62,581 nt of DNA from Symploca sp. SIO2E9 (GTDB lineage: Bacteria; Cyanobacteriota; Cyanobacteriia; Cyanobacteriales; Coleofasciculaceae), in the NCBI GenBank assembly GCA_010692645.1, contig JAAHGS010000026.1, positions 1 to 62,581 of the forward strand, read 5' to 3'. The stretch's first letter is position 1, and each line of letters opens with the position of its first letter. A program made the translations under genes and the position numbers. Shown one piece after another: positions 18,842-27,773 of this stretch. Under the pieces are notes generated by a model, which saw nothing but the letters and a program-made list of their open reading frames with translations, ran no database searches and was not told the DNA's origin.

Positions 18842-19339
18842 GTGCCAGTAAATGGGATACGCACAACGAAACAGATACACATCGATCAAGTTTTAGCAAT
18901 GATTAAGACTCAACTAACTCCCTGTGCGAGTTTACTTTACTACTGGATTCAGTCGCACACCAAAGCTAACCAGCAGCGACAACTTGACTGGCATATTTTT
19001 CAGACTTGGACGGAAGAATTCCTAGAACAGTCTGCTAGTATAAGCGAAATCCGTGCTTCTCTCTCTCAGCTCAATGACTTGAACTTAGTGGCTATGGAGG
19101 GCACAGAAGTAACGCTCACAAATCACCTCAACAATATTGGGCCCCAAACACTGCCATTAACAGAGAGTTTGTCAACTAAGAGTAATGACAATAATCCAGT
19201 TATTTGGGGGTTATCGATGATCTTGATTTTTTTGATCTTGGGGTTTTGTTATGCTGCTTGGCTTTCGAGACAACAACCAATAGTAACTGATTATATGGTT
19301 CATACTAACCCTTATCAAGTTCTGAGCGAAAAGTTTTGA
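18842..19339 (+). CDS. Hypothetical protein with one C-terminal membrane helix
   Basis: Up to 165 residues from a GTG start; an ATG at 18899 gives 146. The N-terminal part (QLTPCASLLYYWIQSH, then WHIFQTWTEEFLE and ISEIRASLSQL) looks helical, like a degenerate winged-helix module. A hydrophobic segment (WGLSMILIFLILGFCYAAWL) near residues 122-142 would anchor it. No family is recognised. It follows the small gene at 18617 by 15 bases. Confidence 0.65.
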   Translation: MPVNGIRTTKQIHIDQVLAMIKTQLTPCASLLYYWIQSHTKANQQRQLDWHIFQTWTEEFLEQSASISEIRASLSQLNDLNLVAMEGTEVTLTNHLNNIGPQTLPLTESLSTKSNDNNPVIWGLSMILIFLILGFCYAAWLSRQQPIVTDYMVHTNPYQVLSEKF

Positions 19340-19342
19340 TTG

Positions 19343-19442
19343 ATATAGCGCTACGCGCAAGGCAGAGGGCAGAAGGCAGAAGTTGACTGTGACAAAGTTT
19401 TAGCGATTTAGCTTGTCCTAACCCTAATACGTACTGCTATAT
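19343..19442. repeat. TATAGC-bounded mini-element
   Basis: A 100-bp segment that begins ATATAGCGC and ends GCTATAT. The core contains GGCAGAGGGCAGAAGGCAGAAG-type repeats broken by other sequence. It follows the same plan as the four other TATAGC elements in the window. It sits between two convergent genes, directly before the 3' end of nirA. Confidence 0.55.
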
Positions 19443-19453
19443 CTTCTTTTTTA

Positions 19454-21010
19454 CTAAGAAACTTCTTTCGGTTTGGCACCAAACTTTTCAATCAGCAAAT
19501 CCCGCAATAGGGGTTTGATATCGTCACAAGCAATACTCTTTTGAACAAGGTTTCCTAGTTGAGCCTCTTTGCCCACTTTTCCTCCAGTGTATAGATTAAC
19601 TCCTTCCACTGTTTGACCATCTTTACGAACTTTGGTACCCATTAAACCAATATCTCCAGCTTGTGCCTGCCCACAGGAGTTAGGACATCCTGTCCAATGA
19701 ATGCGAACTCGCTGAGAAATTTCTAACTCTTGATCCAGTTCCTGAGCAATTTTTAAGCCTCGTTGTTTCGTTTCAACTAGGGCAAAGTTACAGTATCGAT
19801 TACCTGTACAAGAAATAAGTGATCGTGTTAAGGGGGCAGGATCAATCTGAAAACGCTGTATTAAAGATTCAGCTAAGAAAGCTTCTAGATTTTCATTAGC
19901 AATATAGGGAATAATAAAATTCTGTTCAACGGTGGCGCGAATTTCTCCATTACCATAAACATCTGCTAGTCTCGCCAACTCAAACATCCCATCTGCATCG
20001 AGACGACCAACAGGAACGTGCAAACCTACATAGCTATAACCTTCTTGCTTTTGAGGATGTACGCCCAAGTGATCCTTTTTGTCTTGAGTAATTTCAGTTG
20101 TAGGGGCAGCAGTTGCTAGTTGCTTGCCCAATTCTTTTTCCACTTCAGCCCGGAATTTTTCCAGTCCCCACTTATCAATTAGCCACATCATGCGGGCTTT
20201 TTGGCGACTTGCTCGCAAACCTTCAGCTAAACCATTCTTGGTATAGACATTGAGAATAGCGCCGCATAATTCAATGACTTCATCGTTAGCTCGAACCCAA
20301 GCATTAAGAGGAACAGCTTCCGCACAACGCTGGGCTGATAAATAACCTCCCACTAAGACATTAAATCCTAACTCTCCATCCTGATAAGCAGGGATAAAAG
20401 CGATATCATTAATTTCTGCATGGATAGAGTTATCCCTTCCCCCTTCGATGGCAATATTAAACTTGCGGGGAAGGTTGGTAAAGGCATAATTTCCTTCTCC
20501 ATTATTAGTGATCATATCCTGCAATTTCTGAAGCAGTTCGCGAGTATCAATCAACTCATCACGATCAATTCCTGCCACAGGAGAGCCAGTTAAATTGCGG
20601 ACATTATCAAATCCTGATTGAATACTAGTCATTCCCACTGCCTTGAGTTTGCGAAAAATTTCGGGAATATCTTCTAGGCGAACTCCCCGCAGTTGAATAT
20701 TTTGACGAGTGGTAATATCTGCACTTCCCTCATCTCCATAGCGCTGGACAATCTCAGCGAGAACTCGCATTTTTTCACTATTAAGACAACCGTTAGGAAT
20801 GCGTAACCGCAACATGAATTTACCAGGAGTTACGGGACGATAAAAAATACCTAACCATTTCAGACGCATTTCGAGATCAGTTTTGTCAACTGCTTCCCAA
20901 CCAATTTTGGCAAAATGTTCTATTTCGTCTTTAACGGCTAGTCCGTCTTTTTCAGCTTTAGCTTTTTCAACTTTGTTTAACTTGGTGGTTGTTGTAGTGG
21001 CGATTGTCAT
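19454..21010 (-). CDS. nirA: Ferredoxin-nitrite reductase
   Basis: Reduces nitrite to ammonium with six electrons from ferredoxin, using siroheme and a [4Fe-4S] cluster in the cytoplasm. The 518-residue length fits plant/cyanobacterial NirA. Cluster and siroheme ligands are visible as CTGNRYC (Cys401, Cys407) and GCPNSC (Cys442, Cys446). Both sulfite/nitrite reductase ferredoxin-like half domains are present. The promoter region carries an NtcA-activator box and NtcB-like sites, matching control by nitrogen status. The HEAT-repeat and CnaT-like genes lie divergently upstream. No nitrate transporter or nitrate reductase gene lies in the window, so nirA is either alone or separated from them. 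Confidence 0.97.
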   Translation of the reverse strand: MTIATTTTTKLNKVEKAKAEKDGLAVKDEIEHFAKIGWEAVDKTDLEMRLKWLGIFYRPVTPGKFMLRLRIPNGCLNSEKMRVLAEIVQRYGDEGSADITTRQNIQLRGVRLEDIPEIFRKLKAVGMTSIQSGFDNVRNLTGSPVAGIDRDELIDTRELLQKLQDMITNNGEGNYAFTNLPRKFNIAIEGGRDNSIHAEINDIAFIPAYQDGELGFNVLVGGYLSAQRCAEAVPLNAWVRANDEVIELCGAILNVYTKNGLAEGLRASRQKARMMWLIDKWGLEKFRAEVEKELGKQLATAAPTTEITQDKKDHLGVHPQKQEGYSYVGLHVPVGRLDADGMFELARLADVYGNGEIRATVEQNFIIPYIANENLEAFLAESLIQRFQIDPAPLTRSLISCTGNRYCNFALVETKQRGLKIAQELDQELEISQRVRIHWTGCPNSCGQAQAGDIGLMGTKVRKDGQTVEGVNLYTGGKVGKEAQLGNLVQKSIACDDIKPLLRDLLIEKFGAKPKEVS

Positions 21011-21078
21011 CAGTTTATCCTCATTACTGATTGCTCAAATACCTAAAAACGAAATGAAAACACTTAATTTACTTGAGT

Positions 21079-21120
21079 ACGCTACGGAGAATAACTAGCA
21101 TTCTTTGTATATTCTACTAC
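21079..21120 (-). promoter_or_regulatory. NtcA-dependent promoter of nirA
   Basis: On the minus strand, GTAGTAGAATATAC (21107-21120) matches the NtcA consensus GTA-N8-TAC exactly. After 22 bases comes TAGCGT (21079-21084), which matches the -10 form TAN3T. This is the class II NtcA-activated promoter layout. It implies a transcript start about 60 bases before the nirA ATG and nitrogen-limitation control. Confidence 0.85.
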
Positions 21121-21136
21121 CAAATTACTTTATTTT

Positions 21137-21171
21137 TGCACGTAATGCATAATAACTATGCATTACGTGCA
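21137..21171. promoter_or_regulatory. 15-bp inverted repeat with two NtcB-like TGCA-N5-TGCA sites
   Basis: Perfect inverted repeat of 15-base arms (TGCACGTAATGCATA) with a 5-base spacer, ending 16 bases upstream of the NtcA box. Each arm contains TGCA-N5-TGCA, the LysR-type motif I recall for NtcB in Synechococcus nirA control. It is therefore a candidate binding site for NtcB or another LysR regulator. The rest of the gap to 21508 holds a short GGAGACGC-type array at 21355-21390 and no gene. Confidence 0.65.
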
Positions 21172-21508
21172 TAGTTGCCGGTTTCACCTCCAAACAACAA
21201 TATCAGGAGTGATTAGAATAGAAATGAGTTTTATGGATAAAACTCATAAAAATAATGTAGTTTTTACATGATTATCAAAGTTACGTTTTTAAAGTTACTA
21301 AATTCTTAATTTTAAGAATGGTTAATCAATTTTTAAATAACTGGAGAAAATTAAAGACGCGGGGACAGGTCGACACGGGGACGCGGAGATAAATTGGATG
21401 GGGATTTAACCCATATTAATTTCGATAAAGCTTGCTGTTTAAGGCAGGTTGTAGGGTTTGGGGGAGTTGCAGGCGATTTCATAATTATTTACACAGTAAC
21501 GTTGATTT

Positions 21509-22681
21509 ATGTCCGACTACTTAGAACAAGCAGCATCTGCAACTGACAAAAAAAATTGGTTATTAGCAAATCAATGTCTACAGCAGTTATCTTTAGAAAA
21601 AACCAATCAATTCCAGCAAGCATTAGATATTGCCTTAACAGTACTCGAACAGGGAGATTTTCAGGAACGCTGGAATTTAGCTAAGATCTTTCCTAAGTTT
21701 GGAGATATAGCTATTTCTCCTCTAATCGAAATTCTGGAAGACGAAGAGGTAGATTTAGAACAACGATGGTTTGCCGGAAAGATTTTAGGTGAGTTTAATC
21801 ATCCAGAGGTGATCATCACCTTAGCTAATTTACTCAAAAATACTGAAGATGAAGAGTTAGCAACGATCTCTGCCAATGCCTTAGCTAATTTGGGTAAATC
21901 CTCGATTGATTTATTAGCTAACCTGCTTTCAGAACCAGACTACCGAAGATTTGCAACTTCTGCCCTGGCACAAATCCGCAGCCGGGAAGTAATTACGCCT
22001 TTATTGACAGTAGCACAGGATCAAGACCCTGCCATACGCTCAGCAGTTATTGAAGCCCTAAGCAGTTTTCGTGTTCCTGAGATTGTTCCCGTTTTAATTG
22101 AGGCCTTAAACGACTATGCAGCAGTGGTGAGAAAAGAAGCAGTCATTGCTTTAGGATTTAGGAAAGATTTAGCTATAGAATTGGACTTATTGAACCATCT
22201 CCAACCCAGACTCTACGACTTGAATTTAGAAGTCTCTCAACAAGCGGCGATTGCCTTAGGAAGACTAGGCACTGAGCAAGCGGCAACAGCCTTATTTACT
22301 GTCGTCAAGTCCTCTAGTACCCCTATTCCTTTACAAATTACCATTATTCAGGCTTTAGCTTGGATCGAAACAGCAGTAAGTGTAGAGTATTTACAAAAAT
22401 CTTTTCCTTTAGTCGCAGAAGCCTCGATTTTAGAAATTGTGCGCATGTTAGGCAGAATAGAGCTAGAGATGTTAAAAGTCAAAGCCGCCCAAATCCTCTT
22501 TGACTTCTTCTACTCTGGGGATTCTATCATTGAGACAACCCCAATTAAACAAGCCTTAGCTCATGCTTGGGGACAATTGGGAAAAGATTTGGCTATTGAA
22601 CCATTAAGACACTTGAGTGAAGATGACGATGCTCGTGTAAGATTACAAGCGATCGCTTCCCTCAAACATATAGTACTATAG
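21509..22681 (+). CDS. HEAT-repeat protein next to nirA
   Basis: Protein of 390 residues made almost wholly of HEAT-like helical repeats of about 30 residues. Recurring patterns include PLIEILEDEEVDLEQRWFAGKILGEF, ISANALANLGKSSIDLLANLL and VRKEAVIALGF. Such proteins are scaffolds for protein contacts and have no catalytic site. Divergent from nirA and followed by a CnaT-like gene, it could help nitrite reductase maturation or regulation. I recall that a protein called NirB is tied to nitrite reductase in other cyanobacteria, but I cannot test orthology, so no symbol is given. No clear ribosome site is visible. Confidence 0.85.
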   Translation: MSDYLEQAASATDKKNWLLANQCLQQLSLEKTNQFQQALDIALTVLEQGDFQERWNLAKIFPKFGDIAISPLIEILEDEEVDLEQRWFAGKILGEFNHPEVIITLANLLKNTEDEELATISANALANLGKSSIDLLANLLSEPDYRRFATSALAQIRSREVITPLLTVAQDQDPAIRSAVIEALSSFRVPEIVPVLIEALNDYAAVVRKEAVIALGFRKDLAIELDLLNHLQPRLYDLNLEVSQQAAIALGRLGTEQAATALFTVVKSSSTPIPLQITIIQALAWIETAVSVEYLQKSFPLVAEASILEIVRMLGRIELEMLKVKAAQILFDFFYSGDSIIETTPIKQALAHAWGQLGKDLAIEPLRHLSEDDDARVRLQAIASLKHIVL

Positions 22682-22979
22682 CTAGTCTATTTGATTGGTG
22701 AACACAGTCTTAAGAGGGAAGTTTTTAACAGGTAACTGACAATAATAATTTTCGATAAAGGCAAGTAATAAGTAATAAGTAATAAGTAATAATTTTAACT
22801 GAATACCCATTGATTAATTGGCAAAGAACCCAGGCTCCCTTAAAGTTTACAATAGCGACTATTACCGCAGGGTTGAGCTAGTAGATACAGGGCTTATGAG
22901 AGGGAGAAGACTTCAGAAATTCCACCTTTCCTTTAGATTGGCTATATAATTCACTATAATTCAATAGGAGCAGACAATT
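22682..22979. other. Intergenic region with AAGTAATAA repeat
   Basis: Contains four tandem GTAATAA units near 22763-22792; the complementary unit recurs at 24503-24533. An AGGAG ribosome site precedes the next ATG. No NtcA box of the GTA-N8-TAC form was noticed close to the gene. Confidence 0.5.
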
Positions 22980-24086
22980 ATGAGCAATCAATTTAGGGAA
23001 TTACTTAAAAAAGTGGGTAGTGGTAAACATACCAAAAAAGATTTAACTCGTTCTGAAGCAGCAACAGCAGCACGGATGATGTTGCTGCAAGAAGCTACTC
23101 CCGCTCAAATTGGTGCCTTTATGATTGCTCATCGGATTAAAAGACCTACTGTTACTGAATTAGTAGGAATGCTTGATGCCTATGATCAGTTGGGTCCTAA
23201 ACTCCAACCCTTGCCCGATGCTTCCAAAACGGTAATCGTATTTGGCATACCCTATGATGGTCGTACACGCACTGCTCCGGTGGCGGTAATTACTGCCCTA
23301 CTAATTGCCAGTGTAGGTGTTCCCGTTGTCATGCACGGCGGAGACTCTATGCCCACCAAATATGGAGTTCCCTTGATAGAACTTTGGCAGGGGTTAGGAC
23401 TCGATTTTTCACAACTTTCCTTAGTCCAGGTACAACAACTTTTAGCACAAACAGGTTTAGGTTTTGTCTATATTCCCAAACATTTTCCCCAAGCCAACGG
23501 CTTAGTCCCTTATCGCTCTCAAATTGGAAAACGACCCCCAGCTGCTACCTTAGAGTTAATTTGGTCACCCTATGGAGGAAACAGTCATCTGGTTGCAGGT
23601 TATGTACATCCTCCTACAGAAGTCCTGTTCAGAGAAGCTTTCAAGTTACGCGACCAAACTAACTATACCCTAGTGAAAGGTTTAGAAGGTAGTTGCGATT
23701 TGCCCCGCCATCGTACAGCAATCATTATGGTGAGCAAACCAGAGACACCAGGAGGTTTTGAATGTCTTAAACTCCATCCCCGTGATTATGGTCTTGCTGG
23801 CGAAGAAGTCCCTCTAGAGTCCACCAAACTACTGCTAAGAGAAATAGAAACTCTCTTAGAAGGCAAACCCTCAGAATTAATAAAATCTGCTATTTGGAAC
23901 GGGGGATTTTATCTCTGGCGTTGTGGGATTTGTTCAGATTTATCAACAGGACTTAGTAAAGCCGAAGTTATGCTTACTAGTGGTGAAGTTGCTCAGAAGC
24001 TAATCGATATTTGTTCCTTAGCTAAATCCCTAGTTAGCCAAGAGATCAAGCAAAAAAACAGCAATATTACCATTGCTGATTGCTAA
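22980..24086 (+). CDS. cnaT: CnaT-like protein (anthranilate phosphoribosyltransferase family)
   Basis: Protein of 368 residues in the TrpD-like nucleoside phosphoribosyltransferase superfamily. It has the N-terminal helical bundle (LTRSEAATAARMMLLQEATPAQIGAF) and the glycine-rich region VMHGGDSMPTKYG where TrpD has its GNR motif. The loss of normal TrpD residues and the position beside nirA fit CnaT, which in Anabaena is required for expression of the nitrate assimilation operon. Its biochemical activity is not known. Ribosome site AGGAG is well placed. The symbol rests on family and context and not on a search. Confidence 0.75.
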   Translation: MSNQFRELLKKVGSGKHTKKDLTRSEAATAARMMLLQEATPAQIGAFMIAHRIKRPTVTELVGMLDAYDQLGPKLQPLPDASKTVIVFGIPYDGRTRTAPVAVITALLIASVGVPVVMHGGDSMPTKYGVPLIELWQGLGLDFSQLSLVQVQQLLAQTGLGFVYIPKHFPQANGLVPYRSQIGKRPPAATLELIWSPYGGNSHLVAGYVHPPTEVLFREAFKLRDQTNYTLVKGLEGSCDLPRHRTAIIMVSKPETPGGFECLKLHPRDYGLAGEEVPLESTKLLLREIETLLEGKPSELIKSAIWNGGFYLWRCGICSDLSTGLSKAEVMLTSGEVAQKLIDICSLAKSLVSQEIKQKNSNITIADC

Positions 24087-24196
24087 AGTTATACAACGAT
24101 CTTAGATAACTTCTGAAATAGGTATTAGCTATTAAATTGAGAATAGTTTAAACTAATTAGGGTGGATTTAAACAAAATTTTAACAGCTATACTGGG

Positions 24197-24478
24197 AGTT
24201 TGCCAGAACTTTTTCCAGGAGGAAGAGCTCGCTTTTTTGATGACGATGATCCGGTTTATTTTTGGTTTCAAGGACGTGGTGGCATTCACATTTCCTCGGC
24301 ACTCAAACCATTGACTAATGCTGCCGGATTTTTATTGCTATTGCTGCCACACTTTCCTCGCCAATTTCCCCTGGTAAAGAAGATTACTCAAGGAATTAAT
24401 CTCCTCCCTCAAATTCTCTTAGCATCCTTCGGGATGTTTTTTACAGAATGTATTGCCAAATACTTACAAAGCAAGTAA
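24197..24478 (+). pseudogene. Fragment of a third GT-C-like paralogue
   Basis: About 92 codons matching the middle of the two GT-C paralogues at 10627 and 14105. It covers LPELF...GRARFFDDDDPVYFWF, then RQFPLVKKITQGINLLPQILLASFGMFF, and then leaves the alignment. The homologous part corresponds to roughly residues 260-355 of the intact proteins. Both the 5' 260 codons and the 3' 230 codons are absent. The ribosome site and start are not credible, so it is a relic. It lies 6 kb from the intact family, between cnaT and an SDR gene. Confidence 0.85.
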
Positions 24479-24550
24479 TAACTTCAACAGAAGATCCAAT
24501 TATTACTTATTACTTATTACTTATTACTTATCTTTATGAGGATAAACAAG

Positions 24551-25321
24551 ATGTCTGTTATCGATGGAATTCAAAAGCTCAATGCCTTAATTGTAGGAGC
24601 AAGTCAAGGTATTGGTCTAGGTTTTGTCAGAAAATTGCTGCAAGATAGGGGTCTTACTAAAATTTATGCTACCTATCGCCGTAGGGAATCCGCTGTTGAA
24701 TTAATTGCCCTCGAAGACAAACATCCTGACAGATTAGTATGTCTCCCCATGGAGATTACAGACGAGTTGCAGATTTGTGAAACTATCGAACAAATTCATG
24801 CCCAGGTCGATAAACTACATCTGGTTATTAACTGTGTAGGATGGTTGCATGAAGGTACTCTGCAACCGGAAAAAAGCCTCAGGCAAATCAATGCAGAGCA
24901 ATTGATGCGCTATTTTCAAGTCAACAGTATTGGTGCTGTGCTGTTAGCCAAACACCTATTGCCATTATTTAGTCATCGCGATCGCAGTATTTTTGCGACT
25001 ATTTCTGCTAGAATTGGGAGCATTGGTGATAACCTACTCGGAGGTTGGTACGGTTATCGAGCCTCGAAAGCAGCGCTTAACATGTTTATGCGAACAGTGG
25101 CGATTGAATACCACAGAAAAAGCCCTCAGACTGTGGTTGTTGTGCTACATCCCGGTACAACCGATACGCGCCTGTCTCAACCCTTTCAAAGAAATGTACC
25201 TCCTGAGAAATTATTTACCGTAGAGCGAACTGTTTCTCAATTACTGGCGGTGATAGCCAAACTAGACGAGAATAATAGTGGAGATTTTTTCTCCTGGGAT
25301 GGCAGTCTCTTACCATGGTGA
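24551..25321 (+). CDS. SDR-family oxidoreductase
   Basis: Short-chain dehydrogenase/reductase of 256 residues. It has the NAD(P)-binding motif GASQGIG near residue 17, NCVGW near residue 93 in place of the usual NNAG, and the catalytic YRASK near residue 168 preceded by a conserved serine in ISARIGS. It resembles the C-factor-like SDRs common in cyanobacteria. The substrate is unknown. The start at 24551 is favoured over 24536 by a TGAGGA ribosome site nine bases upstream. It stands alone, after the GT-C fragment. Confidence 0.87.
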   Translation: MSVIDGIQKLNALIVGASQGIGLGFVRKLLQDRGLTKIYATYRRRESAVELIALEDKHPDRLVCLPMEITDELQICETIEQIHAQVDKLHLVINCVGWLHEGTLQPEKSLRQINAEQLMRYFQVNSIGAVLLAKHLLPLFSHRDRSIFATISARIGSIGDNLLGGWYGYRASKAALNMFMRTVAIEYHRKSPQTVVVVLHPGTTDTRLSQPFQRNVPPEKLFTVERTVSQLLAVIAKLDENNSGDFFSWDGSLLPW

Positions 25322-25386
25322 CATCTTCCAGGAGAGAGCGCACTTACAAGTGCATTTGTGCAATTGCGCCCCTCTACTAGTTCAGG

Positions 25387-25638
25387 CTACTTTACCTTAG
25401 CAACTTCATCAGTCGATTCGTCCTTAGTAACTTCACCCTTGGGAAAACCCGATATTAATCCGCTTTCAATCATTAAACCAACTCCTGAATTAATCACAAC
25501 CAAGCTTAAAGTTCCTAACCAAAACCAAGGCTCTCCTGCAATTCTCTCAGAAACAGCCTCTCCGAATAGACATAACCCTAGTGGGAAAAGTAGTACACCA
25601 GCTTGAGCTTTGATATACCAAATCAGTTTCTTGTTCAT
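25387..25638 (-). CDS. Small two-helix membrane protein
   Basis: Protein of 83 residues with two hydrophobic segments (AGVLLFPLGLCLFGEAV and WFWLGTLSLVVINSGVGLMI) and a short charged C-terminal tail. It is convergent with the SDR gene. The family is not recognised, but the hydrophobic pattern and compact size look like a genuine small membrane protein. Confidence 0.65.
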   Translation of the reverse strand: MNKKLIWYIKAQAGVLLFPLGLCLFGEAVSERIAGEPWFWLGTLSLVVINSGVGLMIESGLISGFPKGEVTKDESTDEVAKVK

Positions 25639-25876
25639 GACAGCGCTGTATTTTTTACCAATACAACTATTAGCCTGAAAGTGACCTCTGTAAACTATAG
25701 CAGGAGGCAGGAAGCTCCAGGGCCCGATGCTGGAGGAAAAGCCAAGTTATATCTGATTTTGGGACTTTTTTAAGGTCTTAACCGCCTTGGCGATTGTTAT
25801 ACCTGCACCATATCATAGAATGCCCCTGAATTAGAACTCTGACGGGGCTTGAGCTTGCTTGTCACCCCGTCAGGTG

Positions 25877-26902
25877 TTAACCTAAAGGCATTTCACGACC
25901 TGGCCAGTGACAAAAACCGCTATTCCAAAGATTGAAAGAGACAAAAATTTTCTTAAGCCAGCGATCGCTACCATCGAATCGAGGCGTAAATGATGTCCTA
26001 GCGTGTACAGTGCGCTTATTATTAATAATTAGCAAATCTCCTTTAGTTAGAAAAACTCCAGTCGCTAAGAAGGCTGCTTTCTCACGCAATCTTTCATAAG
26101 CCGCTTGTACCTCTTCTATGGGACTACCTATGGTAGATCCTGGGACAACATTTTCATCAGTCAGATTTACACAAGGATTTTCTACTGTACCAGTAATGGC
26201 TGGTTTGGAGAAAAATTGTTCGGCGTTAGGAAATCGCCATTCAATAGGGTGAAGGCGCAGTAACTCAACATCAGAGGGTTCTAAGGCATTGCACAGAGTC
26301 CGTGCATCACATAGCATTGTGTAAGCTTTTTTGGTAGGATCGCCCCGTAAACAGAGTAAAAATAACAAGTCTGGGGAGGTTGCCCCAGGGTGGAAGGGAA
26401 AATCCCGATGCATTTTCAGTTCTACTAAGCTACCCCCCGTTGAAGCCAAGTTTTTTTCTGCTTCCATAGGAACCAAATCTTGGATTAAGGAGCCTCTCTC
26501 CTTGAGATAGGGATAGGTAAAAGGCTGACCAAAACATCTACCAAGGCCTAGGATTAGCCCCTCAGTGAGGGTACATTTAGCTGTACTCGCCCCAGAGGTT
26601 TTAGGGGTTAGGGGTAAGAAATCGTCCACAGGTAGATTTTTGAATAGTAAGGCACTAGGAGCGTTGGGAGCAAAACAAAATTCCTCGCTCGCCCTCAAGA
26701 CTTCTAGCGTCATTTGTTTATGGACTAACCAATGGGCTTTAGTAATAAAAACTTCTGGTTCTATTCTCCAGTCACAATTCCCCATCACCAGGGTAAATTC
26801 CTCAGAAAACTCTGACCAAGATAGGCTCAGAGATTGAAGACTGGTCAGGTTGACTTTCAAATGAGTTTGTTGGTGCGTGCGGGGTGATGCTATTTGAGAC
26901 AT
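25877..26902 (-). CDS. Fe(II)/2-oxoglutarate oxygenase (TauD/AsnO-like)
   Basis: Protein of about 341 residues in the TauD/clavaminate synthase-like superfamily. The iron-binding HxD motif is MHRDFPFHP, the distal histidine is in NNKRTVHART, and the 2-oxoglutarate arginine is likely in FDGSDRW. The AsnO/VioC-like branch hydroxylates free or carrier-bound amino acids, so an amino-acid substrate is possible but unproven. The frame starts at a GTG at 26944; the ATG at 26902 is more likely. It is not next to a peptide synthetase, and no partner enzyme lies beside it. Confidence 0.8.
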   Translation of the reverse strand: MSQIASPRTHQQTHLKVNLTSLQSLSLSWSEFSEEFTLVMGNCDWRIEPEVFITKAHWLVHKQMTLEVLRASEEFCFAPNAPSALLFKNLPVDDFLPLTPKTSGASTAKCTLTEGLILGLGRCFGQPFTYPYLKERGSLIQDLVPMEAEKNLASTGGSLVELKMHRDFPFHPGATSPDLLFLLCLRGDPTKKAYTMLCDARTLCNALEPSDVELLRLHPIEWRFPNAEQFFSKPAITGTVENPCVNLTDENVVPGSTIGSPIEEVQAAYERLREKAAFLATGVFLTKGDLLIINNKRTVHARTSFTPRFDGSDRWLKKIFVSFNLWNSGFCHWPGREMPLG

Positions 26903-27115
26903 AGGATTAAGGAAGATTTGAAATGCAATCTGGAGCTTTAACACCTTGTTGGTGGGTCACAAGGCAATGGGAGAACTCCAACAGGAACGCTACGTTGCTC
27001 AACTAAGGGATGGAAACCCTTGAAGAAAAGTATATGCCCTCTTTGGTTGTCTGGTTTGCGAGATACAATAGAGAAAGCTGAAACCCCTGTGCTTCAGCCA
27101 GAGGATGAAAGGGAT

Positions 27116-27487
27116 TTACGGGCTAAAGCCGGACGTTTCCATTCTACCTGTCCGGTAATAGTCAAGTGGATTTGATATTAGACAGGCTTTATCTATAGAA
27201 ACCTCATTACCATTTCCTAATCTAACTAAGATATATCTGGTAAAACCTTTCCAGCTTGGGGAAATCTCGACTTCTTCCCCCAAGAGAACATAAGGAGATT
27301 CCCCCCATTCGTTGAGATATAATCTTTTTTTTTCTAAATTTACTCCATCGCAGAAAATATCTTTTTCTAAGTAGTTAATGTTGGGCATTACCATTAAGCT
27401 TGGTTTCCACTCATCAGCTTTAGCTGTTCTACAGAGAACTAGACCTATGATACTCAAGGTAATTGAAATTAAAACTGATTTTCCCAT
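27116..27487 (-). CDS. Small exported hypothetical protein
   Basis: Protein of 123 residues with a signal peptide at about residues 1-24 (ISITLSIIGLVLCRTAKA). The mature part is beta-rich with two cysteines and a VEISPSWKGFTRYILVRLGN stretch resembling an SH3-like strand pattern. No family is recognised. Divergent from the PG-binding protein gene; the 286 bases between them hold no gene I can see. Confidence 0.65.
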   Translation of the reverse strand: MGKSVLISITLSIIGLVLCRTAKADEWKPSLMVMPNINYLEKDIFCDGVNLEKKRLYLNEWGESPYVLLGEEVEISPSWKGFTRYILVRLGNGNEVSIDKACLISNPLDYYRTGRMETSGFSP

Positions 27488-27773
27488 GGGATAAAACCTC
27501 TAACCTTCTTCCCTAGTCTGCTTTATCTCTGTAGAAGGTCAAATTATTCGTGATGTGTAATTATCCCTATGTGATCTCAAATATGTGTCTGCTATAGTCA
27601 GGTTTCACAACCGCACACAAAAAGGTAACCTACCATTTACGGAAAACAGGCTTCAAGGGGTGTGGACATATATAGACTTTGCGAAAGTGGCATAGCCTCC
27701 GGCTAATCAAACCAGAATCATGGCTTGATTAGTAATTAAGAAAACTAAAGCGAAAAGTAAATCCTAAACAACC

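Noticed and set aside
26945-27115. Possible IS605-type omega-RNA remnant around the hairpin GCTGAA...TTCAGC (27077-27098)
   Set aside because: A 6-bp stem alone is too weak, and no IS ends or tnpB relic flank it.
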